The notes beneath the pieces were generated by a model. The model was not told the DNA's origin. It was given only the letters and a program-made list of their open reading frames with translations, and made no database searches. A program made the position numbers and the translations under genes. Below, piece by piece: positions 11,775 through 24,519 of a DNA stretch of 64,000 bases (position 1 is the stretch's first letter; every line of letters starts with the position of its first letter). This stretch comes from Cristatella mucedo (taxonomy: Eukaryota; Bryozoa; Phylactolaemata; Cristatellidae). The stretch is taken from contig WPIO01000005.1 of the NCBI GenBank assembly GCA_009760855.2, forward strand, positions 2,657,501-2,721,500. The letters are read 5' to 3'.

Positions 11775-14035
11775 AATTAATAATAATTAGATTTGTTATA
11801 GGGCCATAACATAGCTTAATCTCTTTATAAAACTTAACATGTGCTGCAAAGGAAGCACGATTAAAGAGTAAGTGGTAGCATGCTCAATGTCAACAAGAAT
11901 AACATAGTTTGGGGTGACCTGCACAGTGTCAGCAGGTAACTAGTGTTAGCGGCAGCAAGCATAGTCTCAACACAAATAAATATGTGAATTACGAATCACA
12001 TGGACCGACTAAATGCTATATTGAACGGATCCATCTTTAATTTTGTTAATGGGGTCTAGTCAGTGGACGGTATAACGCAAGTTGGAAGTGGTTTCCGGGC
12101 TTCGGATGAAAATCAACTAAAGACATCGTGTCCAAAAGACTTGAGGTTGGTGCGAGGTATAGGTAAACGGTTGGATTCAAAAAAAAGCAAAGGTGTGATG
12201 CTGAGCCTAGTGGAGGAGTGGATCTCATAGGTAGGCTGGAGCCAAAGAATCCAGAGACAACAAAGTTAGTGACAAAACCATGAATTCGAAGAGGTACTTG
12301 ACTGGGAGCCAGTGCAGGCTGGTGAGAAGTAGAGTGCTGTAGCAATTGTAACGCTCATTGCAGACAAGCCTAGCTGCAGAGTTTTAGACAAGCTGTAAGT
12401 ACCCCATTTTACTTGCCTGTAGACCAGCAAGCAGTCAATTGCTGAAGCCGAGACAGGATGTCACAAATGCTTGGACCAATTTACATACGGTATTTTTGTC
12501 TAAGCTAGCCAGAATTTTAGCCATGTTTTGTAGCTGAAGGGAGGCACTGTGGAGCTCATGTATTTTTCTAATGAAAGGTCACTTTGGCCCTGGACGCTTA
12601 GAGTTCATAAGGATTCCACAGGATGTAAGCTGGCAGAGCCGATTGTCAGCGTCAGCCTTTCCGATATCTAAATCGCACTTATTTTTCCCATAACCCATAA
12701 GTTCGTTTTATCATCACTCAGTTTCAGAAAGTTTGCTGCCGTCCATGTGTTTATGTCATCAATGCATGCAGCAAGGAAGTTTAGAGAGATCAACTTGCTC
12801 AAAGGCTGGGAGGGATCAAAACAAAGGTAGAACTGAGTGTCATCCGCATAGAAGTGAAAACCTAGATTGTGCTTAGCAATCACATCGGCAAGAGGGAGAG
12901 TGTAAACCGTGAAATGAACCGGACCTAGAACGGAGCCCTGAGGTACCACATATTTCAGAGGTACCTTAGATGATCTTTGTCCATTCATGTCAATATTATT
13001 GTGTCTTCCACTGAGGTGGGACCTAAACCATTTCAGTGAAAAGCCAGTGATGCCGAGGCAAGATGAGAGCTCTCAAGAAGGAGGCATTGTTCGAGAGTAT
13101 CAAAAGATGCCTAAGAATCGAGCAAACAAGCAGAAAGACTCTAAGTGCATTCCTAAATAGGTCGTTATACACCAGAAGCAATGCTGACTCTGTGCAGTGA
13201 CTAGATCTAAAACTGGACTGAAACCAAATAGCAATATTTGAATTTTCAATACAGTGTTCAGCAGTTTTTTAACGAATCATTTCAGTGTCTTTGTCAGGAG
13301 CAGTATAAAGGAAACTGGGCGGATGTTGCTAAAGTTTTCTTGGTCTAGTGTTGCTTTCTGGAGTGGTGGCAGACTACAGCCTTTTCGAAAGGTGCCGGGA
13401 CATGACCTGAGGCTAATGACCTATTTATGATGTTATTTATGCATGGCAGAAGCAGACCTAGTCACCTTCGAAGCACGACACTGGGAATAGGGTCTTGATG
13501 ACTAGGAGTCTTTTTTGATTGGAATACGACCTTTAAATCGACGATGTCATTAGATTACTCATTTGAATGAAGACATTGAAGTGCTGCATGGAATTGAACT
13601 ACAAGATTCCAGGTGGAATGCTACCACCCTATGGGTGGAAAACTTATCATGTCTATCTTGTTTAAAAAGAAGCTAGCCAGGCAATAGGCTTGGTCGTCAA
13701 AATGATCACTAGGTAAGGAGCTAATCTGGGAGCGGTCAAGGAGATTATCGATCGCTGACGTCAGCATTTTGGGATTGTGCATAGATGAATCAACTACTAT
13801 ACTTGGCCTATGCTAGGATTGATTGGTATACTTTACAGTAGTCCTCGTACACTCATAGATGGACAGTCAGTCCTGACCTTGTGCACTCATTTCTAAGCTT
13901 GTACTCAGTAGACCTAGCTAGTTTAATATGTGAGGTAAACCATTGGTCATCTGGGCCAGGATAGACAGTGTGCATTGTCAGGGTTGTAATTTCTTCGAGT
14001 AAATCAGCTAAAAGCCTTAGTTATTATGAAATATC
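11775..14035 (-). mobile_element. LINE-A copy, 3' end to pre-RT region
   Basis: This long but decayed copy includes the 3' end (11775-12050), the C-terminal domain (12046-12345), and an RT fragment at 12668-12988. That fragment contains [21 protein letters not shown] (the catalytic YADD is kept) and a FLKLSDDKT thumb motif. Upstream there is pre-RT homology to 14035, shared with the copy at 56.6-56.8 kb. Frameshifts break the frame after 12988. No endonuclease domain is visible, so the 5' third is missing. Confidence 0.85.
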
Positions 14036-15240
14036 AAAGAACTTTATTATCGGTCATTCCAATTGTAACTGGAAGATTTGAAAACAATCGCACAGTTTTA
14101 AGGTTCTTGACATTTTCGATTTCGCTTCCTCTGCCTAAAATCTGAAGAGAATAGAAAGGGATTCAGTTCTCTGAGGTCGTTGTAATAGATGTGTTTTTAT
14201 TAATATCATTTTATATATTACTATTATTATCGAATGCTTCTACATTTAAAAATGTAAGCCTAAATTTATTCTGTTCTTAAAAGCTTTCCCCAAACTGGGT
14301 TTCGACAGAAAATCTGTTTTGCGACTTCTGTCATCTGGGTATCTAAGTTTTATGCCACCGGATGGCCATATCACTTCAATGTCATTCAAAGCCCAATTTT
14401 AACGGGATAAGATAGTATAAATTCAACCTTTTTTAGGTATTCCACATATTGGCTACTCAATAAAATTAAAATCATATCCGGATGTCTCTATATTAATTCT
14501 GAAGATTCTCCTGCCAGTGAAATCAGAAGCTCTTTTATTCTGCCTTTAAATTTGTGTGCCTGACCTACCGATCCAAAGGGCTTTCAATTTAGGCTCGGCA
14601 TTTCAAAATAGACTCTTTAGATTGCAATCGCTTAGCTTCGACTTTGACTAACCACACATCCTTAGGAGAGTATTTCTTCAATTATCTTTATGTGCTCCTA
14701 AAACCTAAAATTCGCATTTAAATGTGATCTAGACACCCTCTCATTGACTTCATTGCATTTAAGAAATGTAAGAAAACCACTGCATCATTACTGCTGTCCC
14801 GATAATGTTACATTGGTGGGCTTAAGCATAGTGATTCTGTGCATGGTCTCTCACTGCAATGGACAAGGTTGCCGCATAAAAATTAATTTCTAATGAAGAA
14901 ATATGTTTCTCTTTACGGTGCATTAAAACAACTTTACAATAGTCTCCCCATGATAGCTAACAATATTAAGAAATAATAAAAGTAAGATATTTTTAATAGA
15001 TCTATTATCGATAGTTTTAAACTCTGGGATAACTTGAAAAAGTAAAATATTCAAGATTATTGAGTGCTAATTCAGTATCAGCATAATGCCAGTGCTGTAG
15101 ATAGTAACGTATACCGTTCACATTGCCACTAATGATGACAGTGTGAGCAGTATGACTCCTATCAAATTGGCACCGAGCCAGGCTTACGTAAACATATTCT
15201 ATAGTAGTATCTATTGCAAAAGAGTCATTTTAAATTTCGA
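14036..15240. other. No recognisable feature
   Basis: AT-rich sequence without a long frame, a splice-bounded exon that I can support, or similarity to the repeat families of this window. Confidence 0.4.
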
Positions 15241-15244
15241 CATA

Positions 15245-16190
15245 CAAATAATATTAATGCACTTGATAAAGCGCCCTAATAGAACTCAATCTCTTTCTAT
15301 TTGCTTTACATTTGCTGCAAAGGGAAACGCGATTGAATGGTGAGTAATATTATGCTTGATAAACAACATGAATAACATGGTTAGGGGTGACATGCACAGG
15401 GTCACCATGCAAGTATGGTTAGTGACAGCATGCACAGTGTCAGCATGCATAAGCGCATGAAGGACGAATCACAGGGACCCACTAAATGCGGTCCTAAATA
15501 GGTGTGTTTTTATTCTTTTTAAATGTGGTCAAGTCACGGATTCTCTGACGCAAGTCGGGAGTGAGTTCCAGGCTTTGGGAGCATACGAACTAAATTTACG
15601 GTTTCCAAAGGATTTGAAATTTGTACAAGGTATTAGTAAACTGTTGGATTCCGAAAAGCCGGTGGTACGATGCTTGGCCTGGTGGGTGAGTAGATCTGAG
15701 AGATAGGCTGGAGCCAAAAAATGAAGTGATCTAAAAGTGAGCGACAAAACCTCAAAGTCGATCCTTTGCTTGACTGCTTGCCAGTGAGTTCGGCGAGAAG
15801 CGGTAAGAGTAATGTGGCAACTGCGAAGCTCACGACTGACAAGCCTAGCTGCTGAGTTTTGCACCGGCTGTAATCACCTAATTGCAAATGCCGGTAGGCC
15901 AGCAAGCAGTGAGTTATAGAAGTCAAATCGGGATGTCGCAAATGCATGGACCAACTTAGACGTGATATCCTTATCTAAACAAGTCCGAATTTTAGCAATG
16001 TTACGTAGCTGAAAGTAGGCAGACTTGATTGTAGGGCAGATGTGGTCGTCTAACGAGAGGTCACTTTGGAACATGATACCCAGATTTCGAGCTGATTCAG
16101 CATGAGATAAGCTGGCAGAGCCAATTTTGAACGTAGAATTAATCCCTATATAGGTTTCACACAACTAGCTGCAAGAGAATCAAAATCCAG
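15245..16190 (-). mobile_element. LINE-A copy, 5'-truncated
   Basis: It starts with the tail (ataatattaatgcacttgat) and the 3' untranslated block. It then carries overlapping frames of the C-terminal domain (15529-15864 and 15633-15947), reading LLIPCTNFKSFGNRKFSSYA and KAWNSLPTCVRESVT in one frame, and ESARNLGIMFQSDLSLDDHI at 15874-16164. The change of frame near 15870 shows one indel. The copy ends near 16190 without RT palm motifs. Confidence 0.85.
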
Positions 16191-16409
16191 TGGTCGTTGA
16201 CTTTGGAGGTGTCAGCTATAGCAAGCGAGTATCATGATTAGGCCAGCCGGCTCAAGCGAAGACGAGAAGAGGTTAAAGACCGTCATGGCAACAAGTTAAA
16301 AACATACGGCTAGTTAAATGGTCAGAATTTGGTGAAGTTATGCACACAAAGCACACCTGACAAAAATTTCAAGTTCGCTGGCGTGAATACATTGCTGTCA
16401 TCTTTACCT

Positions 16410-16520
16410 GAGACTTACATGACGTCGTTGCAGGCTGTAGCAATAACCGGAAGTGAGTTCCTGACTTTTAAAGCATACGAACTAAATTCTCGATCGACGA
16501 GAGATTTTGATTTGTATTTT
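16410..16520 (-). mobile_element. Small LINE-A fragment
   Basis: The block gaagtgagttcctgactttt ... gcatacgaactaaattctcg matches the LINE-A segment that encodes the AWNSLP region. Homology is lost on both sides within about 100 bases. Confidence 0.5.
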
Positions 16521-16712
16521 ACCAATAACAATAGTATAATTGCATGCCAGTGCATTCCATTCCACTTTACAGCATCTGTAGAGGAATCAGTGCGAGATTA
16601 ACTCCTCTGAGGTACCTTTACCGAGGTAATGTATATGTTCCTAATATTATCGTCATAATTTGGGGATAGGAACGGCAAAATGACAAGACGCTACTGGTTA
16701 GGTGATGAGAGA

Positions 16713-16713
16713 G

Positions 16714-16752
<39 letters not shown>

Positions 16753-16769
16753 GAGAGAAAGTGAGAGAG
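16713..16769. repeat. (GA)n microsatellite
   Basis: About 55 bases of nearly pure GA dinucleotides. The Ser-Leu repeats of the frame on the opposite strand are a translation of this run and not a protein. Confidence 0.95.
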
Positions 16770-17044
16770 TAATGGAAGAGCCTGGCGGTTCGACAGGTAA
16801 GCTGGTGCGAGTAAATGAAGTGACCTTTATGCCAGATTGAGGGTGGTGAAACTGATTAAATGCCTGACAGGGCAACATTTACAAGCAAGCATTTAGAGAA
16901 ATATGGTGATGTCTACTGGGCCGTTGATCACAGACCTGCCGAGCCTACGTCTTTTTCACCAGTTGCAGACAACTAAGGAAACGAGTCCAAAGTCCTGAAT
17001 AAAGAATATTGCTATACTGTTAAAGCATTGGCATACACTCTTAT

Positions 17045-17160
17045 TAATTAATAATTCACTTTTATAGCGCCTTTAGTGAACTTGATCTCTACTTAGGCGC
17101 TTCCCATATGCCACAGGGCTAAAGGCCACGACCTCATCAGAGTCAGTACGGTTAGAAACT
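17045..17160 (-). mobile_element. tRNA-derived SINE, 3' part
   Basis: The minus strand reads GAGGTCGTGGCCTTTAGCCC (box B region), then GCGCCTAAGTAGAGATCAAG and TAAAGGCGCTATAAAAGTG, the same tail as the SINE at 36.8 kb. The box A half is eroded. Downstream is an AT-rich tail (aattattaattaataa). Confidence 0.65.
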
Positions 17161-17284
17161 GAAATCAATTATATTATACTCAGAATATATTACCATAAAT
17201 AAAGTTAATACAAAAGACTAAAAAGATCTGCAGCAATGAGCTTTCAAAGATTCTAATAAGTAAATCGGGTAATTCCGTCAGTCG

Positions 17285-17400
17285 TTCCATCACGCTACAC
17301 TTCCGTCACACAGCAAGATGGTGACCAGTACTTTTGGGATTGCCATTTAGTAGACTTGTAGCTCTGCTATGACACAGCAAAACGAGTCCAAAGCATTGAG
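17285..17400 (-). repeat. Interspersed repeat, copy 2
   Basis: This is the inverted partner of the block at 7090-7205. Its minus strand reads AAAAGTACTGGTCACCATCT then TGCTGTGTGACGGAAG. The phrase aacgagtccaaag occurs here (17383) and again 400 bases to the left (16981), hinting at a small duplication. Confidence 0.5.
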
Positions 17401-17788
17401 CTCTAGCTAGCACAAAATATCGGTGCATTTGTAAGCATATAAAAGCCCTTTTTCTGAAAGAAGCCATGTAATCAACATAGGGTTTCTTTGCAGAAATTGT
17501 TATGTTTTAGATAAAAAGCGAGAGGACCTAATAACCAGTTGTATATAGGTTTCAGCGTGTCCACGAATAATAATAGTCGTGGTAAAAAGAATTTTTAGTA
17601 AACTTAATAAAACTATTTCTTCCTCTCTGGGAATTTCACATAAGCTGAAAAGAAATAATGCTTAGTAAAAAACTATGCACGCATGTAAGAAATAGGCTAG
17701 TTGTGAATTTTTCTATGCAATGACATTCAGTCAAGATAAATTATGTCAATTAGTACAGTTGCTTGCATGACAAGCTGTTCACCCTTAC

Positions 17789-17884
17789 CAGACTTCCATA
17801 AAGTGGCGATACTATGAACACCACAAGCCGAAAAACTCCGAAGATTAAGCCGATTTCTATTGCTGAAGCACCTTTGGCAGTAGC
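17789..17884 (-). CDS. SLC18B1-like: Gene 2 exon 2 (TM2)
   Basis: Encodes 32 residues between a clear acceptor (TTTCTAG) and donor (GTAAGGGT). KGAS is the conserved first loop, and IGLIFGVFRLVVFIVSPLYG is TM2 with its SP-YG end. Length is a multiple of three with phase 0 at both ends. Confidence 0.87.
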
Positions 17885-18287
17885 CTAGAAAATGTTTAGA
17901 CTTTAGTTTCCTGTCCAGTATCCAGCAGACATGCGTTTAGTCCATCTGCTTTTTAGATTGGCACCTAACGCATTAGCCAGATGTTTAAGCTCAAATGCCT
18001 ACTCAGACGAGCTCCTGCGAAAAAAAAGGCGGCAGAGCCACAGCTCATACTCTCACCTCATGTGGAAAGAATGGAGAAATGGTGGCAAATGCTAAATTCG
18101 AGCTGAACTCCGATAGAGCAAACATGAAAATTAGTACCTTGTGTTTCATGGTTAAAGGACCAGCAGATTTACCCTTCTCTTTTTCCTGAGTGTCCACCAA
18201 GTTTGGCTGCTCCAGTTCACTGCATGCTGGCTGACCAACTTCAAGCTTAAATAGCTCGTTATGCTCCGTAGCATTCTCAGCCTTCAT
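17789..18287 (-). CDS. SLC18B1-like: SLC18B1-like transporter gene 2, exons 1 and 2
   Basis: This is the start of a major facilitator superfamily gene related to SLC18B1, in other animals a vesicular H+/polyamine antiporter. Exon 1 is 18287-18057 (77 codons): a hydrophilic N-terminal tail of about 45 residues, then TM1 ending SNLAFATISPFFPHE, which matches the family's LGPFFPKEA. Exon 2 is 17884-17789 (32 codons, phase 0 at both ends): ATAKGASAIEIGLIFGVFRL and the rest of TM2, matching KGAS-T-IGMIFG-F-L. The intron between them is 172 bp, with GTGAGA donor and TTTCTAG acceptor. The second donor is GTAAGG. The ATG at 18287 is the first in frame with this context, though the frame stays open for a short way upstream. 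The remaining exons should lie to the left or are missing. The gene runs in the same direction as gene 1, 21 kb downstream of that gene's stop codon. Confidence 0.85.
18057..18287 (-). CDS. SLC18B1-like: Gene 2 exon 1 (N-terminal tail and TM1)
   Basis: Encodes 77 residues and ends at the codon for Glu in FFPHE, followed by the donor GTGAGAGT. Residues 1-45 are charged and Gln/Glu-rich, a cytosolic tail. Residues 47-77 form TM1 (HKVLIFMFALSEFSSNLAFA). Confidence 0.85.
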
Positions 18288-18879
18288 CGTGAACTCGTGC
18301 CACGGTAATGAGATCCAGCATTTGAACCATCGACTTAGTGGGGCTGGAAGTGCCAGAAAACAACGCTTCCTATTGGATATTTCAATACCTTACTGAGAAC
18401 TCACGATGTGATTATAGCCATTATGACTACCATCGACTTCCAGAAAGTCGATGCCAAACCTGATTCATTGAATCTCAGATTATACGGGTGTAAGTGATCT
18501 CGGTGTGAGGAGCTAGTGCAAGAGCCGCAATGAAATGCCATCTACTATTGCCTGAGCGAGATTAGCCAGTGCGAAAATATCCGGTTCCGGATGGCTTCGA
18601 TCTGGCCTTATGTCGCAAAATTCCAAATCTTGAAACTACACTAGATGCTTTCCACATGGATATATCAGTGGTAATCAGTGAATTTAACTCGGTAAGCTTA
18701 TGTTGGAGCATGTTCAGGTACATTTACTTCTGACCTAGCAAACTATCACACAGTCTAGTCTCTGCCTTCGTACCAAAGTCTTGAAAAGGCTTGGGACTAC
18801 AAAATGTGTGAGATATTAAAAAATATTTATTCTCATGAAAATTTCAGTCGAGATTAAAGCTAGAAAATTCAGATGAAGC

Positions 18880-19570
18880 TGCTTTTCTTGTGTTACAACA
18901 ATATCGTGAGGCGGCCATGACTATTGCTGCACAGCCCTCATTCTGCTTGATCTATCACTAGCACGAGACACCATCCATTAAAATGTCTAATTTATGCGAT
19001 TGAGAACTACGAACAATCTAGTGGATGAGGACATAGCGTGGTTTGAATCTTCCTTGGCCAGATGCTGTTCATTCCTTTCCGTGTAGCGGTCCAGTCTCGT
19101 CCATCAGACCAGACACATGAGAAGTTCTGCTAGGGTAAATTTGTGCTCCTTTAAATTTGTGATCCTACGCGGAAAATAATTTAGCTGCTCCATTCCTTCG
19201 CTTACAAAATCACGGGCGGCACAAGTGTTTTCCTCAAAGGTTTCTAGACTTTATAACGCACTTCCACAGATCTTTGACAAAACATTTACCATTTACCATT
19301 TACCACATTTACCATCCTGATGTCGACTGTGGCGTATCAATTATGAGGTCTTGAGCTGCCATTTTCAAGCCACACACTTCCTTGACTGCTTACCTAACTA
19401 AGCTATTCTTATCGATTTCTCTTCGTTGGTCGAGGTGAAGTCTAACCTGGCTACCGCATGCTTAGACTGTGAGTGTGCTATTGAAAGCTTTCTGGCTTAA
19501 CAGTCAGGTAGTTCTTTTGACTTTCTCGAGTTACAGCCTGACAAATATTACATTACATTACCGTACAAAG
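18880..19570 (+). mobile_element. LINE-B copy, heavily decayed
   Basis: Plus-strand translations in shifting frames give LLDLSLARDTIH (palm motif A, from [13 protein letters not shown]), then LVDEDIAWFESSL. Further on, sequence resembling FSSKVSRLYNALPQ (from FSSAGPRLWNSLPQ) appears near 19240. The untranslated end (ctaccgcatgcttagactgt) and the tail attacattacatta follow at 19450-19563. A small (accattt)n array at 19281-19315 interrupts it. Confidence 0.6.
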
Positions 19571-20204
19571 TTTCGGATGGAGAAGCCTCTGACTAAGGTA
19601 TTAACGTTTTTAAATAATTACAAGTCGAGCTTCAGGATTTATGCATCAGCAGTGATATAGTCTGGCTGAAGTATAGCATTAACGATTCACTGCAGTCTCT
19701 TGTATGAGGCCTTCCTCGTTCGGGAAAAGGAAAGAGACCTAACAGCTCCTCAAATGGTCGGCACTAAAGTTTGTCTTCGCCATCCCACTATAGTTTTATA
19801 TAAATTACTGCCAATGATTTCCCAACTGTTGTTGTTGCTGTCATGTGTGCATCTTCGTTACAGAAAGTTTTAAGAACATACAGCTTGGTTTGAATGTATT
19901 TCCGAAATACTGAGTTGTCCAGGTCATCGGCACTTTATCTTTCTGGAAACGTCTGAGTGCCTTCAGCAACAGATCCGAATAAATCGATACCTGAAACGAT
20001 CTCAAAATATCGTGTAGCATTACTACGCTCACCACTATAATTAACATATATCGCTAAAAATTGCAGGAGTGAATGATCCTTTAAATTATAAGTTTCATTC
20101 CTAGCATTTTCTATGCATTGCAGCCATATATGATTTTCATCGGGAAAATGTGTGGAGTGTTATATGGAGCACATAGCCGAGCTCTTAAGGCATACGGAAA
20201 TGTA

Positions 20205-21436
20205 TGTATGTATCTATCTCCGTCAGTAACTCCACAAAGTCATAAAGACCATGTGTGTGTTACGCAGGAGAGTTTTGTATAGCGCACTCACAGCCTAAGC
20301 GGCTTTCGGTACGCATTCGGTAGCCAACAGACTTCATCTCACGCAACAAAGAGAATGTGGGAAGTGTAGCAGAGTCAGGAGAGCAGTTGAGGTAGTGATA
20401 GAGATAGATGGTAGAGTAGCATAGAAGTAGAAGCTCAGGACCGCTGAAAAGGATGTGCTATAGTCGGCAGTAGGAGAGTAGTTGTCATTGCGTAAGAATT
20501 GTGGAAGCGAGTTCCACAGTCTAGGACCTGCAGAGCTAAAGCTTCTGTCGCCAACTGTCTTTAAGCGGAGGAATGGGACAGCTAATTTATTGTCCACACA
20601 GGACCTCAGGGCGCGAACAGGCTGAAACTGATGCAGCAGTTCAGCTAGGTACGAAGGAGCCAAGCCGTGGCTGGCCTTGTGGGCCAGCGTAATTACTTTG
20701 CTCTGTATCCTTTGCTCAACCGGCAACCATTCTAGCTCTTTCAGCAAAGGAGACACGTGCTCAAACCACTGGGACTTGACCAGCCTTGCAGCCATATTCA
20801 TAGTCCGCTGTAGTGGCATAATAGCTTTCTTTGGTAGCCCAGCCAAAAGGGAATTACAATAATCAAGCCGAGACAGAACTAAAGAGCTAGTTAAATTTTT
20901 TTACAAGCCACTTTGGAAGACAGCTCCTAATCTTGGATAGGGATTGGATGTGATGGCTAGCGGTAGAGGCAGTCTTCTGAATGAAGCTTTTGAAATTGAG
21001 GCAGCTGTCGAACACGACACCTAGATTACGAGCACGTGGTGAAGGTCGCACAATAGCATCACCTATTAGAACAGCAAAGCCTTTTAATCCAGCCACACGC
21101 TTAGGGTGTCCTATGAGAAGCAGTTCGGTTTTATCGTCATTTAATTTCAGGAAGTTTTCCGACATCCAGGATCGAATATCGGCAAGGCAAGCATTCAGTT
21201 TCTCAGTTGCTGCAGCAGATTCCGACGGTTTAAATGACAATACAACTGAGTATCGTCAGCATAGAAGTGATATCCTATTCCATGGGCCTTAATCACTTTT
21301 CCCAGAGGTTGCGCGTAAATGGAGAACAGCAAGGGACCAAGTACAGACCCTTGAGGGACTCCACAGGTGACCCTTCTCATGTCTGAGACCTGACCCCCAC
21401 ACGACACGGATTGAATACAATCAGACAAGTATACTA
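20205..21436 (-). mobile_element. LINE-B copy, RT to 3' end
   Basis: This is the best LINE-B RT segment in the window. 21195-21440 gives [20 protein letters not shown] then [11 protein letters not shown], with the catalytic YADD intact. 20887-21240 gives SWMSENFLKLNDDKTELLLI and ARNLGVVFDSCLNFKSFIQK. 20334-20846 (170 codons) is the C-terminal domain with LEWLPVEQRIQSKV and GPRLWNSLPQFLRND. Single indels separate the three frames. The 3' end runs into an (atgt)n tail at 20201-20215. It is 5'-truncated near 21436, just past the palm domain. Confidence 0.9.
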
Positions 21437-22009
21437 GCATGCTTTCAGTACACAGTGAACAATGGAGTTATTTTGACTTGGAACATAAGCCCAATGAACT
21501 CGCTTTATCGATGCCACGATTAGCCAACAATAACACGGTTGAAGACTCGTGAATTCATTTGACATGCAGTGCACGAGAATCACGATGGCGAACAGGAAAA
21601 GTTTCCATAATCGCTGAATCATTGCTGGAGAAGGTGAGTAGACTTAGAATGCTTCTTACTTTAAGCAGCTTTTGAACCTACTAAAGAAAAAAAAAGCGAC
21701 ATCTGGAAGAGTTGCTGATACTTGACTTTTCCGAGTTTGTCAAGAAGCCCTTCCTTATTGTGGTCTACTATTGCATTGAGTAAAGCGAGGGTAACAGGGT
21801 TCATCACAATTGACGTTAAAAGAGATGACATCAGGCTTGTACCGTACGTTATTAAGCAAACTTTTAGAATGTACAGTCTGAACCACGACTAAAGAGAAAA
21901 CCTGGACGATAGAAACTTCTTTTGTTGAATGATTAGTCGAGGATAGCGTACCTAGTAATTGCTTGTTATTGTCAACCATGTCCATGCACTCACCTAAAAT
22001 AATAAATCA
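21437..22009. other. No recognisable feature
   Basis: Only short frames without family resemblance lie between a LINE-B copy and a LINE-A fragment. Confidence 0.35.
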
Positions 22010-22562
22010 TAACCAATTCTCGCCGACCTGCACTGGCTCCCAGTCAAGCAGCGCATCGACTTTAAGGCCTTTTCACTCACTGTTAGGTCTCTTCATTCTT
22101 TTGATCCAGCCTACCTATCAGATATATTCTTCCTCCAGACTAAGCATCGTACCAACCTCTTTCGGAGGGTAACTGTTTCCCGATACTTCCTTTGGAGAGC
22201 TTGCCTTTAGTTCGGATGCTCCCAAAGCCTGGAACTCACTCCGTACTTGCATCACGATATCTCCTGAATTGTCCACATTTGAAAAGAAACTAAAATGGAT
22301 CTATTTGTCCCAGCCTTTATTGGGTACACGTGATTTGTATTTTATGTGCTTATGTGTGCTGACACTGTCCTGGCTGCCACTGACCATACTTGCATGCTGA
22401 CCCTGTGCATGTCGCACCTAACAAGGTTATTCTTGTTGTTCATCGAGCATGCTACCGCTAACCACTTGACAATGATTTTTTATGCAGCAAATTTAAAGTA
22501 CCTAGAAATAGATAAGAGTTCACTGAGGGCGCTATATCAAACGTACTATTATTATTATTATA
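22010..22562 (+). mobile_element. LINE-A 3' fragment
   Basis: Starts abruptly within the C-terminal domain ([12 protein letters not shown] equivalent, tgcactggctcccagtcaag). It continues through the AWNSLRTC block and the untranslated region, and ends in gggcgctatatcaa and (tat)n at 22547-22562. Frameshifts are present. Confidence 0.85.
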
Positions 22563-24124
22563 ACTTCAGAGGGCATGCACTGCAATCGCAATCTTAACAG
22601 CTGATCTGTGTCATTATTTACATATGTCGTATGTTGGAAGTCTTGTTGCATTTGATGTTCTCTACATAAATAGCAATAAGGAAAAACCTTCCACTGTCAT
22701 GAGAGCACTAGTGGTCTGTAGTAACGTGATTGTTATTCTATTCAGACCTCTGGGTCTCAGTGACAATTACTTAATATTCTTCAATGCTTAACCTCGCAAC
22801 GTCTTACCTTAGATCTCAGATTAGCCGCAGAGCCGCGATCGTGGTATTAAAGACTCTTAAGTTTTCTTTTACCGATTTCTTTTACTTTGACCTCCATTAA
22901 TGAAATAATCCCTTCTAATGAATGAGGCTGCTCCCTTCAAGGCAAACCGCAAGTTCAAAGTATTTGATAGCTTACTTCCGATTAATACTCTCAAAAATCA
23001 AGGAACAGCCTAGATCATGCTCCAGCCCAGTCAGAAAGTGATATAACAACACAGAGTTATAGGCAAACTGAACTATAGCACGTGCCTGCACGTCAGAGTC
23101 CGTCTTACACCGTACAACTGCTCAAGCCCCTAAACATCTAATATGCAGCAGCTGAGCCAAGATTTTCATCTAGGAAGCCAAGCCAACGAAACGGTTTATG
23201 TAGGAGCAAGACCAGCGTAATTTTCATGCATGTGGGCCACGACCGATTACAAGTTAGAGTGCACGATCGTGGAGTTTATTCCACATAAACTTAGTGGTTC
23301 CTCATCGATCGGAATTAAGTCAAAATTTTGTCTTTGGTAACGTTCGTGCCGACGGGGTGAAGGTCATTGTTGGAATTGTAAGCTGCACACGTCCCTGTCC
23401 TGATGTATTGGTGGCACATACCCCCTGGCCCATCCACTGCCACGAGGCTAAAGTATCAACCAAAGTTGCTGCATACTTGACGATAAATCAAGAGGATTTT
23501 ATCATATGAACCCGCCGGGTTCGTCCATTTACATTCAGATAGTTGCATATGGAATTCAATATTTAGGGAAGTAACTTGCGTTTCTTTATCCAAAACTACA
23601 CGGAAGTCAACAAAAACTCAGGTTTCGTGACAGGGCTGCTGGCGAGAGCAAACTTGCAACGTCCGCCAAAAAGCTGATCTCTAATTAACCGTTTTCCTTA
23701 AAAAAGTGCTACAAATTGAGGCTGGCTGTCATCCTAAATAAGTTTGAACAAGTTAAGGACTGTCAGGTCCGTCCTGGAGTTTCATTTTGCATACGGCTGA
23801 TATAAAGAAAACAATGACTGCAAATCATTGGCTTGGAAAAATATTTCATCAGACATGGTTAATTACTTACCGTTTTGCATTTGAGATTAATTTCTTTTAA
23901 TTTTAATTAATCTATTGTTTAAGTTAGAATGGCCACCTGTCGTAGCAAACGAATTGAATTATAGATTAACAAGGGTAGTCGGTTAGTATCCACTACCATT
24001 TTTCTTTTTAAATGTTAATAAAAAACTGTCTAGGTTACCCCATCACCGATTGGCTTATCATTTCACCAATTCCTTAACATCTAAGATAGAAAAGTTTACG
24101 CCATCCATGCAAAAGACCCAAACC
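22563..24124. other. No recognisable feature
   Basis: Unique-looking sequence up to the left end of the hAT transposon. The 71-codon plus-strand frame at 23294-23509 has no motif I can name. Confidence 0.35.
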
Positions 24125-24519
24125 CAGGGGTCGGTAACCTTTGGAGACTGAAGAGCCAAAAGTTACAATTTACAAAATTTCCCAGTTTTTAAAGAGCCAC
24201 TTACATTTTTATTTCAATATCCTGTTATTTTATTAGGATTAGATATACACATTTGATTTTTGATTTAAAATGAATAGCTTTAAATGTGAAACAATATTTA
24301 TTTATATAAAGACATACAAATGTTTTGCACAGAACATATGAAAGCATTTTAGCTGACTCTCGTAGAATAATGAAACTAGTAATCAAATAATATAACTATA
24401 TTTACTGTATAATAGATATTTACAATAGTTACATCAATGGGAGCATTGGCCTCGCATGACTTTTGAAAGTTTGGTTAAATCTGGCTCATAGCTTGTTGTT
24501 TTCCGTTTAAAGCACTCCT

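Noticed and set aside
17995-18189. Plus-strand 64-codon frame over gene 2 exon 1
   Set aside because: The minus strand carries the clear transporter exon with proper splice sites.
20677-20862. Plus-strand frames opposite LINE-B (also at 26346, 28393, 32527, 37973)
   Set aside because: The same antisense peptide recurs wherever the LINE C-terminal domain occurs, so it is a shadow frame.
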